DNA of 39,750 nucleotides, from the NCBI RefSeq assembly GCF_000615975.1, contig NZ_BAMP01000035.1, positions 1-39,750 on the forward strand, written 5' to 3'. Each line of letters begins with the position of its first letter. The stretch's first letter is position 1. The DNA comes from Nitratireductor aquibiodomus NL21 = JCM 21793. Its GTDB lineage: Bacteria; Pseudomonadota; Alphaproteobacteria; Rhizobiales; Rhizobiaceae. The position numbers and the translations under genes were made by a program. Shown piece after piece: positions 27,052-36,382 of this stretch. The notes below the pieces were generated by a model. It was not told the origin of the DNA. It searched no databases and was given only the letters and a program-made list of their open reading frames with translations.

Positions 27052-27397
27052 GAATACCTCCCAAAAGAACATCAAGCGAAAAAAAGGGCCGCAGAACGGC
27101 CTCTTCGACTTTTCTAAAGCGCCGGCAACATCCTTTCCGGCGCAGCGGAAACTTATCAATACACGCACAAACACAACTGTCCAGACCACGACATGCAGGG
27201 GGTAACGATTTGGGGCCTGTGTCCGAGCTGGCCGCTTTTTCACCCTGTTGCGACTTCCTGACTTCCCATAGTGCCGTGCCTGCGTCTTCAATGTCGACTT
27301 TTGGCTCACTTGAAGGCAGGCTGCAGATGCAGGACAAAGCATAAGGCCCGAGAATCACAAAAACGATCCGGGGGGAACACATTGCTGGGAGGAAAGC
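27052..27397. other. 346-bp divergent region between dctP1 and dctQ2
   Basis: The left 100 bases form the dctP1 leader with two hairpins. The remainder carries no ORF that looks real and no clear promoter by eye, though both flanking genes must start here. Confidence 0.5.
27079..27143 (-). promoter_or_regulatory. Tandem hairpins in the dctP1 leader, second with a U tract
   Basis: Read on the minus strand, GCGCCGG and CCGGCGC (27143-27119) form a 7-bp stem around 11 bases. Further along, GGCCG-TTCTG-CGGCC is followed by CTTTTTTT (27101-27079), ending 27 bases before the dctP1 ATG. The second has the form of an intrinsic terminator placed before, not after, a gene, as in attenuators and riboswitch expression platforms. 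Confidence 0.45.
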
Positions 27398-28006
27398 ATG
27401 GCGGGGCTTCTTGGCCTTTCGCGCCTGATTGACGCTATTAATCAATTCATCGGAAAGCAGGTTTCATGGCTGATCCTGGTTGCGGTGCTTGTGTCTGCTT
27501 ACAATGCCATCATCCGCTTTCTGGGAGACGGCCTGCCCGCCTACCTGCCGATACCGAGAGCCTCCAACAGCCTGCTCGAACTGCAATGGTACCTCTACGG
27601 CACCGTGTTCCTGCTGGCCTCCGCCTATACGCTGCAGCGCAATGAGCACATCCGCATCGACATCGTTTCGAGCCTGTTCACGAAGCGGACCCGGGACTGG
27701 ATCGACCTTTTCTGCCACGTCTTCTTCCTGCTTCCATTCGTATCGCTGATCGTGTGGCTGAGCTGGCCCTGGTTCCAGCGCTCCTTCATCTCGGGCGAGA
27801 TTTCCGCCAATGCGAGCGGCCTGATCATCTGGCCCGCCAAATTCATGGTCCTTGCCGGCTTCATCCTTTTGACGGCGCAGGCCGTCTCCGAGATCGTCAA
27901 GCGATACGCGGTCCTGCGCGGTCTGATCGACGAACCGAACCCGCAGCATGAAATGCATCCGGCCGCAGAAGCCGCCATTGAGATGGAGGAGAAGCGCGAT
28001 GATTGA
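27398..28006 (+). CDS. TRAP transporter small permease (DctQ family), set 2
   Basis: A 202-residue inner-membrane protein with four hydrophobic segments. It carries the DctQ signature LQWYLYGTVFLLASAYTLQRNEHIRIDI at about 65-92 and a Trp-rich loop VWLSWPWFQRSF. The C-terminal 30 residues are acidic (EAAIEMEEKRDD). The ATG at 27398 has GGGAGGAAAGC upstream. Its last codons overlap the start of the large permease by eight bases. Confidence 0.92.
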   Translation: MAGLLGLSRLIDAINQFIGKQVSWLILVAVLVSAYNAIIRFLGDGLPAYLPIPRASNSLLELQWYLYGTVFLLASAYTLQRNEHIRIDIVSSLFTKRTRDWIDLFCHVFFLLPFVSLIVWLSWPWFQRSFISGEISANASGLIIWPAKFMVLAGFILLTAQAVSEIVKRYAVLRGLIDEPNPQHEMHPAAEAAIEMEEKRDD

Positions 28007-29855
28007 CCTGATCGCGCACAATCTCGCGCCCATCATGTTCGTCACCGTCATGGCGATGCTGCTGATCGGCTATCCGGTTGCCTTCACACTGGCTGCCGGC
28101 GGCCTCCTCTTCTTCGTGATCGGCGTTGAACTCTCACATATCTCCAGTGAAATCCGTCTTTTCTGGCCGCTCCTGCAGTCGCATCCCGAACGCATCTACG
28201 GGATCATGTACAACGACACGCTGCTCGCCATTCCGTTTTTCACCTTCATGGGCTGATCCTGGAGCGATCCCGGATGGCGGAAGACCTGCTTGACACGATC
28301 GGCCAGCTCTTCGGGCCGGTGCGTGGCGGGCTTGCCTATGCGGCAGTGCTGGTGGGCGCCCTCCTCGCAGCCACGACAGGAGTTGTCGCCGCCTCGGTGA
28401 TCGCGATGGGGCTCATCTCGCTGCCGATCATGATGCGGTACAATTACAATCGCGGCTTTGCCACCGGCACCATCGCCGCGTCCGGCACGCTAGCGCAGAT
28501 CGTCCCCCCGTCGCTCGTCCTGATCGTGATGGCCGATCAGCTCGGCCGTTCTGTGGGAGACATGTATGTGGGCGCGCTTCTGCCGGCCCTTGTCATCATC
28601 AGCGCCTACTGCCTGCTTGTCTTTGCCGTCACCATCATCAAACCGCACTGGGCTCCGGCCCTGCCGCCGGAAACACGCACGCTCGGCGGTGGCGTGACCT
28701 CTCTGGTCCTCCTGCTGGTTGCGTCAGTCGGCATCTATCTGGCCACATATCACACCGTTTTCGCCGAGATGCGCAGCGAGGTCAGACTGGTCTGGGCGGC
28801 CACGACGGCAACAGTCTTCGCTCTCGCCCTCAGCCTTGCCAATCGCCATCTGAAACTGAACATTCTTTCGCGGCTCGCCGAGCAGGTGGTGATCGTGCTG
28901 ATCCCGCCCCTGGCGCTGATCTTTCTCGTCCTTGGAACCATCTTTCTCGGCATCGCCACACCAACCGAAGGCGGCGCCATGGGAGCGACCGGCGCACTCG
29001 TGCTGGCCCTGGTCAAACGCAGGCTATCCTTCTCGGTCCTCAAACAGGCGCTGGACGCCACGACGAAACTTGCCGCCTTCGTGATGTTCATCCTGATTGG
29101 CGCGCGTGTCTTCGGCCTGACCTTCTACGGGATCAACGGCAATGTCTGGATCGAGGAGCTTCTTCTGGCGCTGCCTGGTGGCGAAATCGGCTTCCTGCTC
29201 ACCGTCACCGTCATCGTCTTCATTCTCGCTGTTTTCTCGACTTCTTCGAGATCGCCTTCATCATGGTCCCGCTCCTGGTGCCCGCCGCCGAGACGCTCGG
29301 CATCGACCTGATCTGGTTCGGCGTCATTCTTGGCATCAATTTGCAGACATCGTTCCTGACCCCGCCCTTCGGCTTCTCGCTGTTCTATCTGAGATCGATC
29401 GCGCCGATGAAGGAGTGGAAAGACAAAGTTTCCGGACGCATCCTGCCCGCCGTCAAGACGACGGAGATCTACAAGGGCGCCATCCCCTTCATCATCATCC
29501 AGTTTCTAATGATCATACTGGTGATTGCGTTTCCCGGCCTTGTCACGCATTACAAGCAGGAGAACACCGTCAACCCGAACGAGGTTGAGATCACCATTCC
29601 CACCTTCGGTGGCGGCAGCGACGGAGGACCCGCATTCGGTCTGCCGGGCGGACTGAGCGGCTCACCGTTCGGTTCACCACCCACAGGCGACGGAAACGGG
29701 CAACAGAACAACGGATTGCAGCTGCCAGGCATCGGTGGCCTGCCACCGCTGGCACGCAGCCCGGTGACGCAAGTGACGCCCCGGGCGAGACGCCACAGGA
29801 GCAGCCGGCAGCCCCGGCTGGCCCGGATCTGAGCCAGCCGCCGAGTTTTGACTGA
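27999..29855 (+). CDS. TRAP transporter large permease (DctM family), long form, set 2 (three frameshifts in this sequence)
   Basis: About 620 residues once three missing bases are restored. Breaks lie near 28253 (FTFMG to LILERSRMAEDLL), near 29228 (VFIL to GCFLDFFEIAF) and near 29760 (LARS to GDASDAPGETPQEQ, ending PPSFD at 29855). DctM hallmarks are present: LLAATTGVVAASVIAMGLISLP, AASGTLAQIVPPSLVLI and LQTSFLTPPFGFSLFYLRS. Compared with set 1 it has an extra block of about 100 residues in the middle with two or three more membrane segments (near [17 protein letters not shown]), and a Gly/Pro/Gln-rich tail of about 80 residues. Long DctM subunits of this type accompany mannitol/chloroaromatic or 2-oxoacid TRAP systems. 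Confidence 0.9.
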
Positions 29856-29874
29856 CACGGCAGGGCCGCAAAAG

Positions 29875-29903
29875 AAAACCCCGGAGCGGCACTCCGGGGT
29901 TTT
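29875..29903. terminator. Bidirectional intrinsic terminator between dctM2 and dctP2
   Basis: AAAACCCCGGAG and CTCCGGGGTTTT form a perfect 12-bp stem around CGGCA. It works for both convergent genes. Confidence 0.9.
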
Positions 29904-29922
29904 CTGCGGTTTCATGGACAGA

Positions 29923-31143
<1,221 letters not shown>

Positions 31144-31298
31144 TCAATGCATGCATGGCGGCCCAAGTCCAGCGCGCGACCCCTGTTCTGCGACCAATGT
31201 CGAAGGCCCAACGAAATCCCGAAACTGCCCATTGGAAAGGCGCGCGGAATCTCTACATTCCCATCTCTGAGAGCGATCGCCAGAAAACGGATTTTCGA

Positions 31299-32071
31299 AT
31301 GCGCACCCCACTGATAGCCGTCTCGACGGATGCAAAGGATTTCGAGAACTACACTTGGCATGCCACACCACAGCCCTATCTCGACGCGGCTGTCTCCACC
31401 GCCGGCTTGCTGCCGGTGCTGCTTCCCTCCCTCGGCGACAGGCTCGATCTGGACAGCCTGCTGGATACCGTAGACGGTGTGCTCGTGACGGGATCAAAGT
31501 CAAACGTCTATCCTGAACTCTACGGTGGGGAAGCCAGCGAAGAGAACGGTCCCTACGACCATGCCCGCGACGCCACCACCCTCCCCCTCATCCGCAAGGC
31601 CATCGAGAAGGGTGTGCCGCTGCTGGCCATCTGCCGCGGGATACAGGAACTGAATGTGGCGCTCGGCGGAACGCTCGCAACGGAGATTCACGAACGCGAA
31701 GGGGCTTTCGATCATCGCGGACCGCAGGATGCCGGTCACGACACCCGTTTCGCCATCCGCCAGACGGTGAAGGTGGCGCCCGGCGGATGCCTCGCACGCA
31801 TATTCGAGACGTCGGAAGTCCGTGTGAACTCAGTCCACAGACAGGGCGTGGATAGGCCCGCTCCGCGTCTTCAGGTCGAGGCAGTGGCAGACGATGGCAC
31901 AGTGGAGGCTGTCTCCGTTAAGGGGGCGCCGGGCTTCGCTGTCGGTGTTCAGTGGCACCCCGAATACTGGGCGCACAGGGACGATTCCTCGGCACGGATC
32001 TTCAGGCGTTCGGCGAAGCCGCCCGCCGGCACGCCGCAGCCCGCGAGAGAGCGGGCATAGCGGCTAAGTGA
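31299..32071 (+). CDS. PuuD-like class I glutamine amidotransferase family hydrolase (frameshifted at the end)
   Basis: About 257 residues after repair. It belongs to the peptidase C26 / gamma-glutamyl-gamma-aminobutyrate hydrolase group, which cleaves gamma-glutamyl amides in polyamine breakdown. The nucleophile Cys112 sits in LLAICRGIQELNVALGG, and the His-Glu pair in GVQWHPEYW near 220-228. An oxyanion-type GVLVTGSKSNVYPELYG loop lies at 60-76. The frame breaks near 32001. One added base (TTCAG to TTCCAG) changes the C-terminus to RIFQAFGEAARRHAAARERAG and a stop at 32071, as in the family. As written it stops at 32060 with an unrelated tail. The start ATG at 31299 has no strong ribosome-binding site. 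It is divergent from dctP2. Confidence 0.88.
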
Positions 32072-32473
32072 TCAGTTTTCCCGATACAGGCTGAGCAGGG
32101 GCGTTCGCGGGCGCAGCGATTCATAGGCTGCGCCATCGCCCGGGTAAAACTCCACCAGCGCCTCGCCTGCCGCCGAGACGAAGACAACCGTCCCGTCAGG
32201 CCGCTCCTCCCAGATGCGGGCGTCGGCAAGACGCGGCAGTATCCGAGCACAGCTTCGGTCGAGATCAAGCTGCGTGCTCCCCTCTCCCGGCGCATGGCGC
32301 ACACGGCAGACCTCGTTGACACCGATACCCGTCAATATGAACTCGGAAGTGGCTGCAGGGCCAGCCTCCTCTGGTTCCGGACCCGGGGCGTTACCCGTCG
32401 TCCCCTGATCGGAAAAATAGCCGAACGAGCCCACCAGCGCCAAGACCAGCGCCCCTGACACAACCAGTTTCAT
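32072..32473 (-). CDS. AprI/Inh-like periplasmic protease-inhibitor family protein
   Basis: 133 residues. The first 20 are a hydrophobic signal or anchor (MKLVVSGALVLALVGSFGYF), followed by a Pro/Glu/Ala linker to about 42. The rest matches the lipocalin-like AprI/Inh pattern: Cys56 and Cys75 spaced for a disulfide, then LPRLADARIWEERPDGTVVFVSAAGEALVEF and a closing YESLRP-LLSLYRE. Members of this family inhibit secreted serralysin metalloproteases. No protease gene is near, so the role here is open. The start at 32473 has GGAGCTCCTAATTC upstream. Its stop adjoins the restored stop of the PuuD-like gene. Confidence 0.65.
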   Translation of the reverse strand: MKLVVSGALVLALVGSFGYFSDQGTTGNAPGPEPEEAGPAATSEFILTGIGVNEVCRVRHAPGEGSTQLDLDRSCARILPRLADARIWEERPDGTVVFVSAAGEALVEFYPGDGAAYESLRPRTPLLSLYREN

Positions 32474-32606
32474 GAATTAGGAGCTCCATCGTCATCGGGA
32501 TATCGTCCCGGGAGCTTCCATTTTTCTGGTTAATCGATTGCTAACGACTACAACTTTAAGGCGTCCTGCACCCAGCCGCATTCAGGAACCGTGCGGCCTT
32601 TCAGTA

Positions 32607-33599
32607 TCAACCGACAGACTGTGAAACGCTCCGGCGCTTCACATGGCCGGTCTCAGGAACAGGTGTGATTGCGCGGTCCTGTGTGAACCAGGTGACAAGA
32701 TTGTCGACCACCAGATCCGCCATAGCCTGGCGTGTCGCAACCGAGGCCGATCCCACGTGTGGCAGAAGCGATGCGTTCTCCAGCGCAATCAATGCCTCCG
32801 GCACATGCGGCTCGTTCTCGAACACGTCCAGTCCCGCCGCGAAGATCGTGCCACTCTGCAACGCCTGAATCAGCGCAGTCTCGTCTACCGTGCTGCCACG
32901 GCCGATATTGACGAAGACACCGTTTGCGCCAAGTGCCTCAAACACATCGGCATTGACGGCCCTGTGTGTTTCCGGCCCCCCGGGGGCGACACAGATCAGG
33001 GTATCGACGGCTGCAGCAAGTCCCGAAAGCGTATCGTGATAGACATACGGCACGTCATCGAGCTTCCGGCGATTGTGATAGGCGATCGGCAGACCAAAGG
33101 CGGCAAGCCGCCGCGCGATGGCGCGGCCGATGCGCCCCATGCCGAAAATGCCAACTATCCGCCCGCGCAGCGAACCACGCGAAAAACGATAGGCCCCATC
33201 GCGCGCCCAGCGCCCCTCACGCAGCCATGTCTCCGCACGCGGCAGTTCGCGCAGCGTGTTGAGAAGCAGGCCCACCGCCGTGTCGGCGACCTCTTCCGTA
33301 AGAACGTCGGGCGTGTTGGTGACCATAACATCGCGGCGACCGGCATGCGCGGCATCCACCGCGTCATAGCCGACACCAAAATTTGCGATGATCTCCAGAT
33401 GGGGCAATGCGTCTATAAACGCTGCATCAACCACCGTCATGGCCGCCATGCCGCGTACTCTTGCGGCCATCTCTTCCGTTACAAGAGCCGGATCTGCCTT
33501 GTCGAGCGTCACGAGCTCGAAACACCCGGCGATGCGCTCCCTCGCATGTGGATGCAGCATGCCCGGAACCAGGACGGCGATGTCTCGTGTTTCAGCCAA
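32607..33599 (-). CDS. D-isomer specific 2-hydroxyacid dehydrogenase
   Basis: A 330-residue NAD(P)-dependent dehydrogenase of the glyoxylate/hydroxypyruvate reductase type. The cofactor motif GMGRIG is at 153-158. The catalytic triad is Arg234 (NIGRGSTVDE), Glu263 (DVFENEP) and His281 (LPHVGSA). The usual NFGVGYDAVD lies near 73-82. The start is best placed at TTG 33599, with GGGAGG six bases upstream; the longer frame to 33629 also begins with TTG and includes the ribosome-binding site itself. The gene follows the LacI-type regulator by 45 bases on the same strand and is probably cotranscribed with it. A GCCGCA/TGCGGC hairpin without a T tract lies just after the stop (32575-32597). Confidence 0.92.
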   Translation of the reverse strand: MAETRDIAVLVPGMLHPHARERIAGCFELVTLDKADPALVTEEMAARVRGMAAMTVVDAAFIDALPHLEIIANFGVGYDAVDAAHAGRRDVMVTNTPDVLTEEVADTAVGLLLNTLRELPRAETWLREGRWARDGAYRFSRGSLRGRIVGIFGMGRIGRAIARRLAAFGLPIAYHNRRKLDDVPYVYHDTLSGLAAAVDTLICVAPGGPETHRAVNADVFEALGANGVFVNIGRGSTVDETALIQALQSGTIFAAGLDVFENEPHVPEALIALENASLLPHVGSASVATRQAMADLVVDNLVTWFTQDRAITPVPETGHVKRRSVSQSVG

Positions 33600-33644
33600 A
33601 TCATTCCTCCCGATCAGATAAGCCGGCAAATTTATTGCAACAGA

Positions 33645-34709
33645 TCAGCGCTCGACGGGCTTGCCCGTCGACTGGCGCACGTGAAGCTCCGGTTTAATAA
33701 GCTCCTGAGCCGGGTTCACCTCAGCCCCGTTCAATCTGTCGAGCAGAACGCGCGCTGCCCGACGCCCCACATCCCGCTGTCCGTTCCAGACGGTGGTCAG
33801 TGCGGGCGTGGCAATTGCCGCCTCTTCAAGGTCATCGTAGCCGGTTACAGAAATGTCGACGCCGGGCACCAGTCCGGCACGGGCAATGCCGTTCATGAGA
33901 CCGATGGCCACGAGATCGTTCCAGCAGACCGCCGCTGTGGGCTTGTCCTTGAGTGCGAGAAACGCTCCCGCTATCTCGAAGCCGGCCTGCTTGGTGCGTG
34001 GCCCCGGAAACCGCCACTGCGGCTTGATCTCCAGCCCCGCCTTGCCCATCGCATCCACGTAGCCCTGATACCGGTCGCGGCCGGTCGATGTCTGGTCAGT
34101 GCCTCCGATCATGGCAATGCGCGTGTGTCCAAGCGAGATCAAGTGATTGGTCGCAAGCCCGGTGCCATAGGCATCGTCGCCACGAAACACCGGTACCCGC
34201 GCACCTTCGACGGATCGGGCGATTAACACTGTCGGCAAACCGTTTTCCTCCACAAGGCGAATATCCTGTGGCGGCGTACCGATAGCCGGCGACATGATGA
34301 CCCCGTCGGCCCCCAGTTGCAAAAGCGTGTCGATGAACGTGCGCTGCTTTTCCAGCTGGTCGTAATGGTTGGATAGGAGAAAGGTCTGCCGCGACCGATC
34401 AAGTTCGGTCTCGATCGAGCGGAGAATCTCGGCAAAGAAGGGGTTCATGATGTCATGAACCACGACCCCGATAATGCCGGATCGGGAGGTCCGCAGGCTC
34501 GCTGCGCGACGGTTGTAGATATAACCGATTTCGCGCGCATGCTCCTTGATCCGCTGACGCGTTGCATCAGCGACCAGCGGACTGTCACGCAACGCCAGAG
34601 AAACAGTAGCCGTTGAGACGCCGAGCGCCTCGGCGATGGTCGAAAGCTTGATCTTCTGCGCCAGCCTGAATTCCCCCAACGTGCCGATGGCCTTCACCAC
34701 CGGGCGCAA
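33645..34709 (-). CDS. LacI family transcriptional regulator
   Basis: About 345-354 residues. The N-terminal DNA-binding domain reads IKLSTIAEALGVSTATVSLALRDSPLVADATRQRI, with the hinge helix region YNRRAASLRTSRSG after it. The rest is a periplasmic-binding-like effector domain (GIIGVVVHDIMNPFFAEIL, GDDAYGTGLATNHLISLGHTRIAMIGG, CWNDLVAIGLMNGI, SVTGYDDLEEAAIATPALTTV). The start is unclear: TTG at 34709 and TTG at 34679 are in frame, and neither has a clear ribosome-binding site. Neighbouring genes suggest a hydroxy- or keto-acid-related ligand. A half-symmetric TAAACTGTTTA sits 59 bases upstream and may serve autoregulation. Confidence 0.9.
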   Translation of the reverse strand: MRPVVKAIGTLGEFRLAQKIKLSTIAEALGVSTATVSLALRDSPLVADATRQRIKEHAREIGYIYNRRAASLRTSRSGIIGVVVHDIMNPFFAEILRSIETELDRSRQTFLLSNHYDQLEKQRTFIDTLLQLGADGVIMSPAIGTPPQDIRLVEENGLPTVLIARSVEGARVPVFRGDDAYGTGLATNHLISLGHTRIAMIGGTDQTSTGRDRYQGYVDAMGKAGLEIKPQWRFPGPRTKQAGFEIAGAFLALKDKPTAAVCWNDLVAIGLMNGIARAGLVPGVDISVTGYDDLEEAAIATPALTTVWNGQRDVGRRAARVLLDRLNGAEVNPAQELIKPELHVRQSTGKPVER

Positions 34710-34767
34710 CGCGATCCATGATCGCTCCGTCTGCTCGTGCTGCGACGGGCCCGCAGTCGCACCCAGC

Positions 34768-34778
34768 TAAACTGTTTA
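34768..34778. promoter_or_regulatory. Candidate LacI autoregulatory operator
   Basis: TAAACTGTTTA has perfect 5-base arms around a central T and lies 59 bases upstream of the lacI-type start, in an otherwise G/C-rich stretch. The odd spacing is less typical of LacI operators than an even palindrome. Confidence 0.3.
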
Positions 34779-34905
34779 AAGACCTGCTTACGCCACGGAC
34801 GGCCAAAAGGTCAATCAGGATACGCGGCAGCAACGTCGCCTTTCAGCGAAATCGGCTCGGTTCTGCAGGAAACAGGCTGGACGATCAGATGCTGGGACTA
34901 AACAC

Positions 34906-35382
34906 CTAGGCTTCAACCTCGATGCCATCTTCATCATCGACATCGTCAAAACTGGTGCCGTTCAGATTCGCTTCGACTTTGAAGAGAAGGCGCGTCAAGA
35001 CCTTCTGCTCTTTCTTGTCGAACCCTTTAAGCGCAATTTTTTCGGTCTTACGCACCGACTTCTCAATGGACCGGATGGCCTGCTCTCCCTCTTCGGTTAA
35101 GAAAACATACGCGCGGCGTCCGTCTTCCTCCGATAATCGCTTTTCAAGAAAGCCCTGATTCGTCAGTCGGTTGATGGTTTTGGTAATTGTCGGCGGTCGC
35201 ACACCTAAAAGAGTGGCAAGCTGGCTGGGCGTCTGCCCGTTCTCCACCGATAACGCCAGCATTAACTTGTCTTGCCCCGCATATAGCCCATGCTCCAGAA
35301 GCCGCTCGGCCAGAGCGGTACGTGAAAGCCGAGCGGCCGACTGTAGCAAACCAATTGTCGCGCCCTTTACAGCTTTGGCCAT
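34906..35382 (-). CDS. MarR family transcriptional regulator
   Basis: A 158-residue winged-helix regulator. The DNA-binding region is TPSQLATLLGVRPPTITKTINRLTNQGFLEKRLSEEDGRRAYVFLTEEG, with the recognition helix at about 63-78 and the wing arginines in EEDGRRAY. The C-terminus is very acidic (FDDVDDEDGIEVEA). The ATG at 35382 has AAGGGGAG upstream. It is divergent from the creatininase-family gene at 35555, the classic arrangement of a MarR repressor with its target. Confidence 0.9.
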   Translation of the reverse strand: MAKAVKGATIGLLQSAARLSRTALAERLLEHGLYAGQDKLMLALSVENGQTPSQLATLLGVRPPTITKTINRLTNQGFLEKRLSEEDGRRAYVFLTEEGEQAIRSIEKSVRKTEKIALKGFDKKEQKVLTRLLFKVEANLNGTSFDDVDDEDGIEVEA

Positions 35383-35433
35383 AAAAACTCCCCTTTAGAC
35401 ATCCTCAACGATAAGATAGAACGCCCCTTGAAC

Positions 35434-35461
35434 AAAATAGCTCTAACGAATCCCATTGCAA
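35434..35461 (-). promoter_or_regulatory. Candidate promoter of the MarR gene
   Basis: Read on the minus strand, TTGCAA and TATTTT are 16 bases apart, about 50 bases before the start codon. Confidence 0.3.
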
Positions 35462-35468
35462 CCATAGA

Positions 35469-35497
35469 TTGCTCTTGCCCAGACAAATAATTATGCT
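35469..35497 (+). promoter_or_regulatory. Candidate promoter of the creatininase-family gene
   Basis: TTGCTC and TATGCT are 17 bases apart, giving a leader of about 50 bases. It starts eight bases from the MarR candidate promoter, so one bound repressor could cover both. Confidence 0.4.
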
Positions 35498-35554
35498 CTA
35501 CTTTCGTATAAAAGTTTTGCCCGGCAATTGTCTTGATACATCGCGAGGCATGCT

Positions 35555-36319
35555 GTGAACACACAAGAAAATAAACCTACGCCGGCAAAGAAAATTGCGA
35601 TTCTGCCAATAGGAGCCACTGAACAGCACGGCCCTCATCTGCCCCCAGAGACTGACTGGATCATTGCGCAAGGCATTGTAGAGGCAGTCAAAAGGGAACT
35701 TCCAGAAAATCTCGATACTGTTTTTCTTCCAGTCGAGAAGATTGGCTACTCAATCGAGCATTCAGATTCTTCTCAAACGCAATCCATGACATTCGAAGAG
35801 GCCGCCAATCGGTGGATCGGCATCGGGGAGGCCCAGTTCAGGGCCGGTCTGCGCAAACTCGTCATTCTCAACGCCCATGGTGGCAACTCACCATTGCTCA
35901 CCATTGTAACGACTGAACTGCGCGTGCGATTCGGCATGTTGGCCGCTGCCACGAGCTGGACGCGCTTTGGTTATCCGCCGGATATCGTCTCCGAGGAAGA
36001 ACGCGCTTTGGGTATCCATGGCGGATTTATCGAAACCTCCGTCATGCTGGCTCTGCGCCCCGACATGGTCGACATGCGAAAGGCAGCAGACTTCAAATCC
36101 GCCCAGGCCGACTTTTGCCGGGATTTCACACATTTGCGCGCTTATGGTCCTCATGCTTTCGGCTGGATGATGCGCGACCTCGCCCGCGAGGGTGTCACCG
36201 GCAACGCTGCCGGGGCGAGCGCAGAAGCAGGAAAACGCATCATCGCCCACAGCGTGACCGGCTTCCTGGATCTGCTCCACGATGTCGACCGGTTCGACCT
36301 GTCCCACTTCGAACACTGA
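35555..36319 (+). CDS. Creatininase family metal-dependent amidohydrolase
   Basis: A 254-residue protein of the creatininase/MftE superfamily, which hydrolyses cyclic or linear amides with two metal ions. The metal ligands are all visible: Glu23 and His25 (ATEQHGPHLP), Asp34 (ETDW), His108 (NAHGGN) and Glu160 (IHGGFIETS). The N-terminus is somewhat short, beginning almost directly at the first core strand IAILPIGATEQ. The start is GTG at 35555, with GAGG six bases upstream. The first 250 bases are richer in A/T than the rest of the window. The substrate is unknown; creatinine itself is unlikely without neighbouring creatinase genes. Confidence 0.9.
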   Translation: MNTQENKPTPAKKIAILPIGATEQHGPHLPPETDWIIAQGIVEAVKRELPENLDTVFLPVEKIGYSIEHSDSSQTQSMTFEEAANRWIGIGEAQFRAGLRKLVILNAHGGNSPLLTIVTTELRVRFGMLAAATSWTRFGYPPDIVSEEERALGIHGGFIETSVMLALRPDMVDMRKAADFKSAQADFCRDFTHLRAYGPHAFGWMMRDLAREGVTGNAAGASAEAGKRIIAHSVTGFLDLLHDVDRFDLSHFEH

Positions 36320-36382
36320 CCGTGCAATCGCCCGGACGCCGTCTTATATAGTCGAGAAACAATTCCAGTTTTGCGAGAAATC

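Noticed and set aside
28253-29760. Programmed ribosomal frameshifting in dctM2
   Set aside because: Three breaks in one gene, no slippery heptamers or conserved downstream structure, and the same kind of break in unrelated genes nearby.
34585-34833. Frameshift joining ATG 34719 to the LacI frame
   Set aside because: The frame offset would need two missing bases or one extra base, unlike the single-deletion pattern seen elsewhere in the window.
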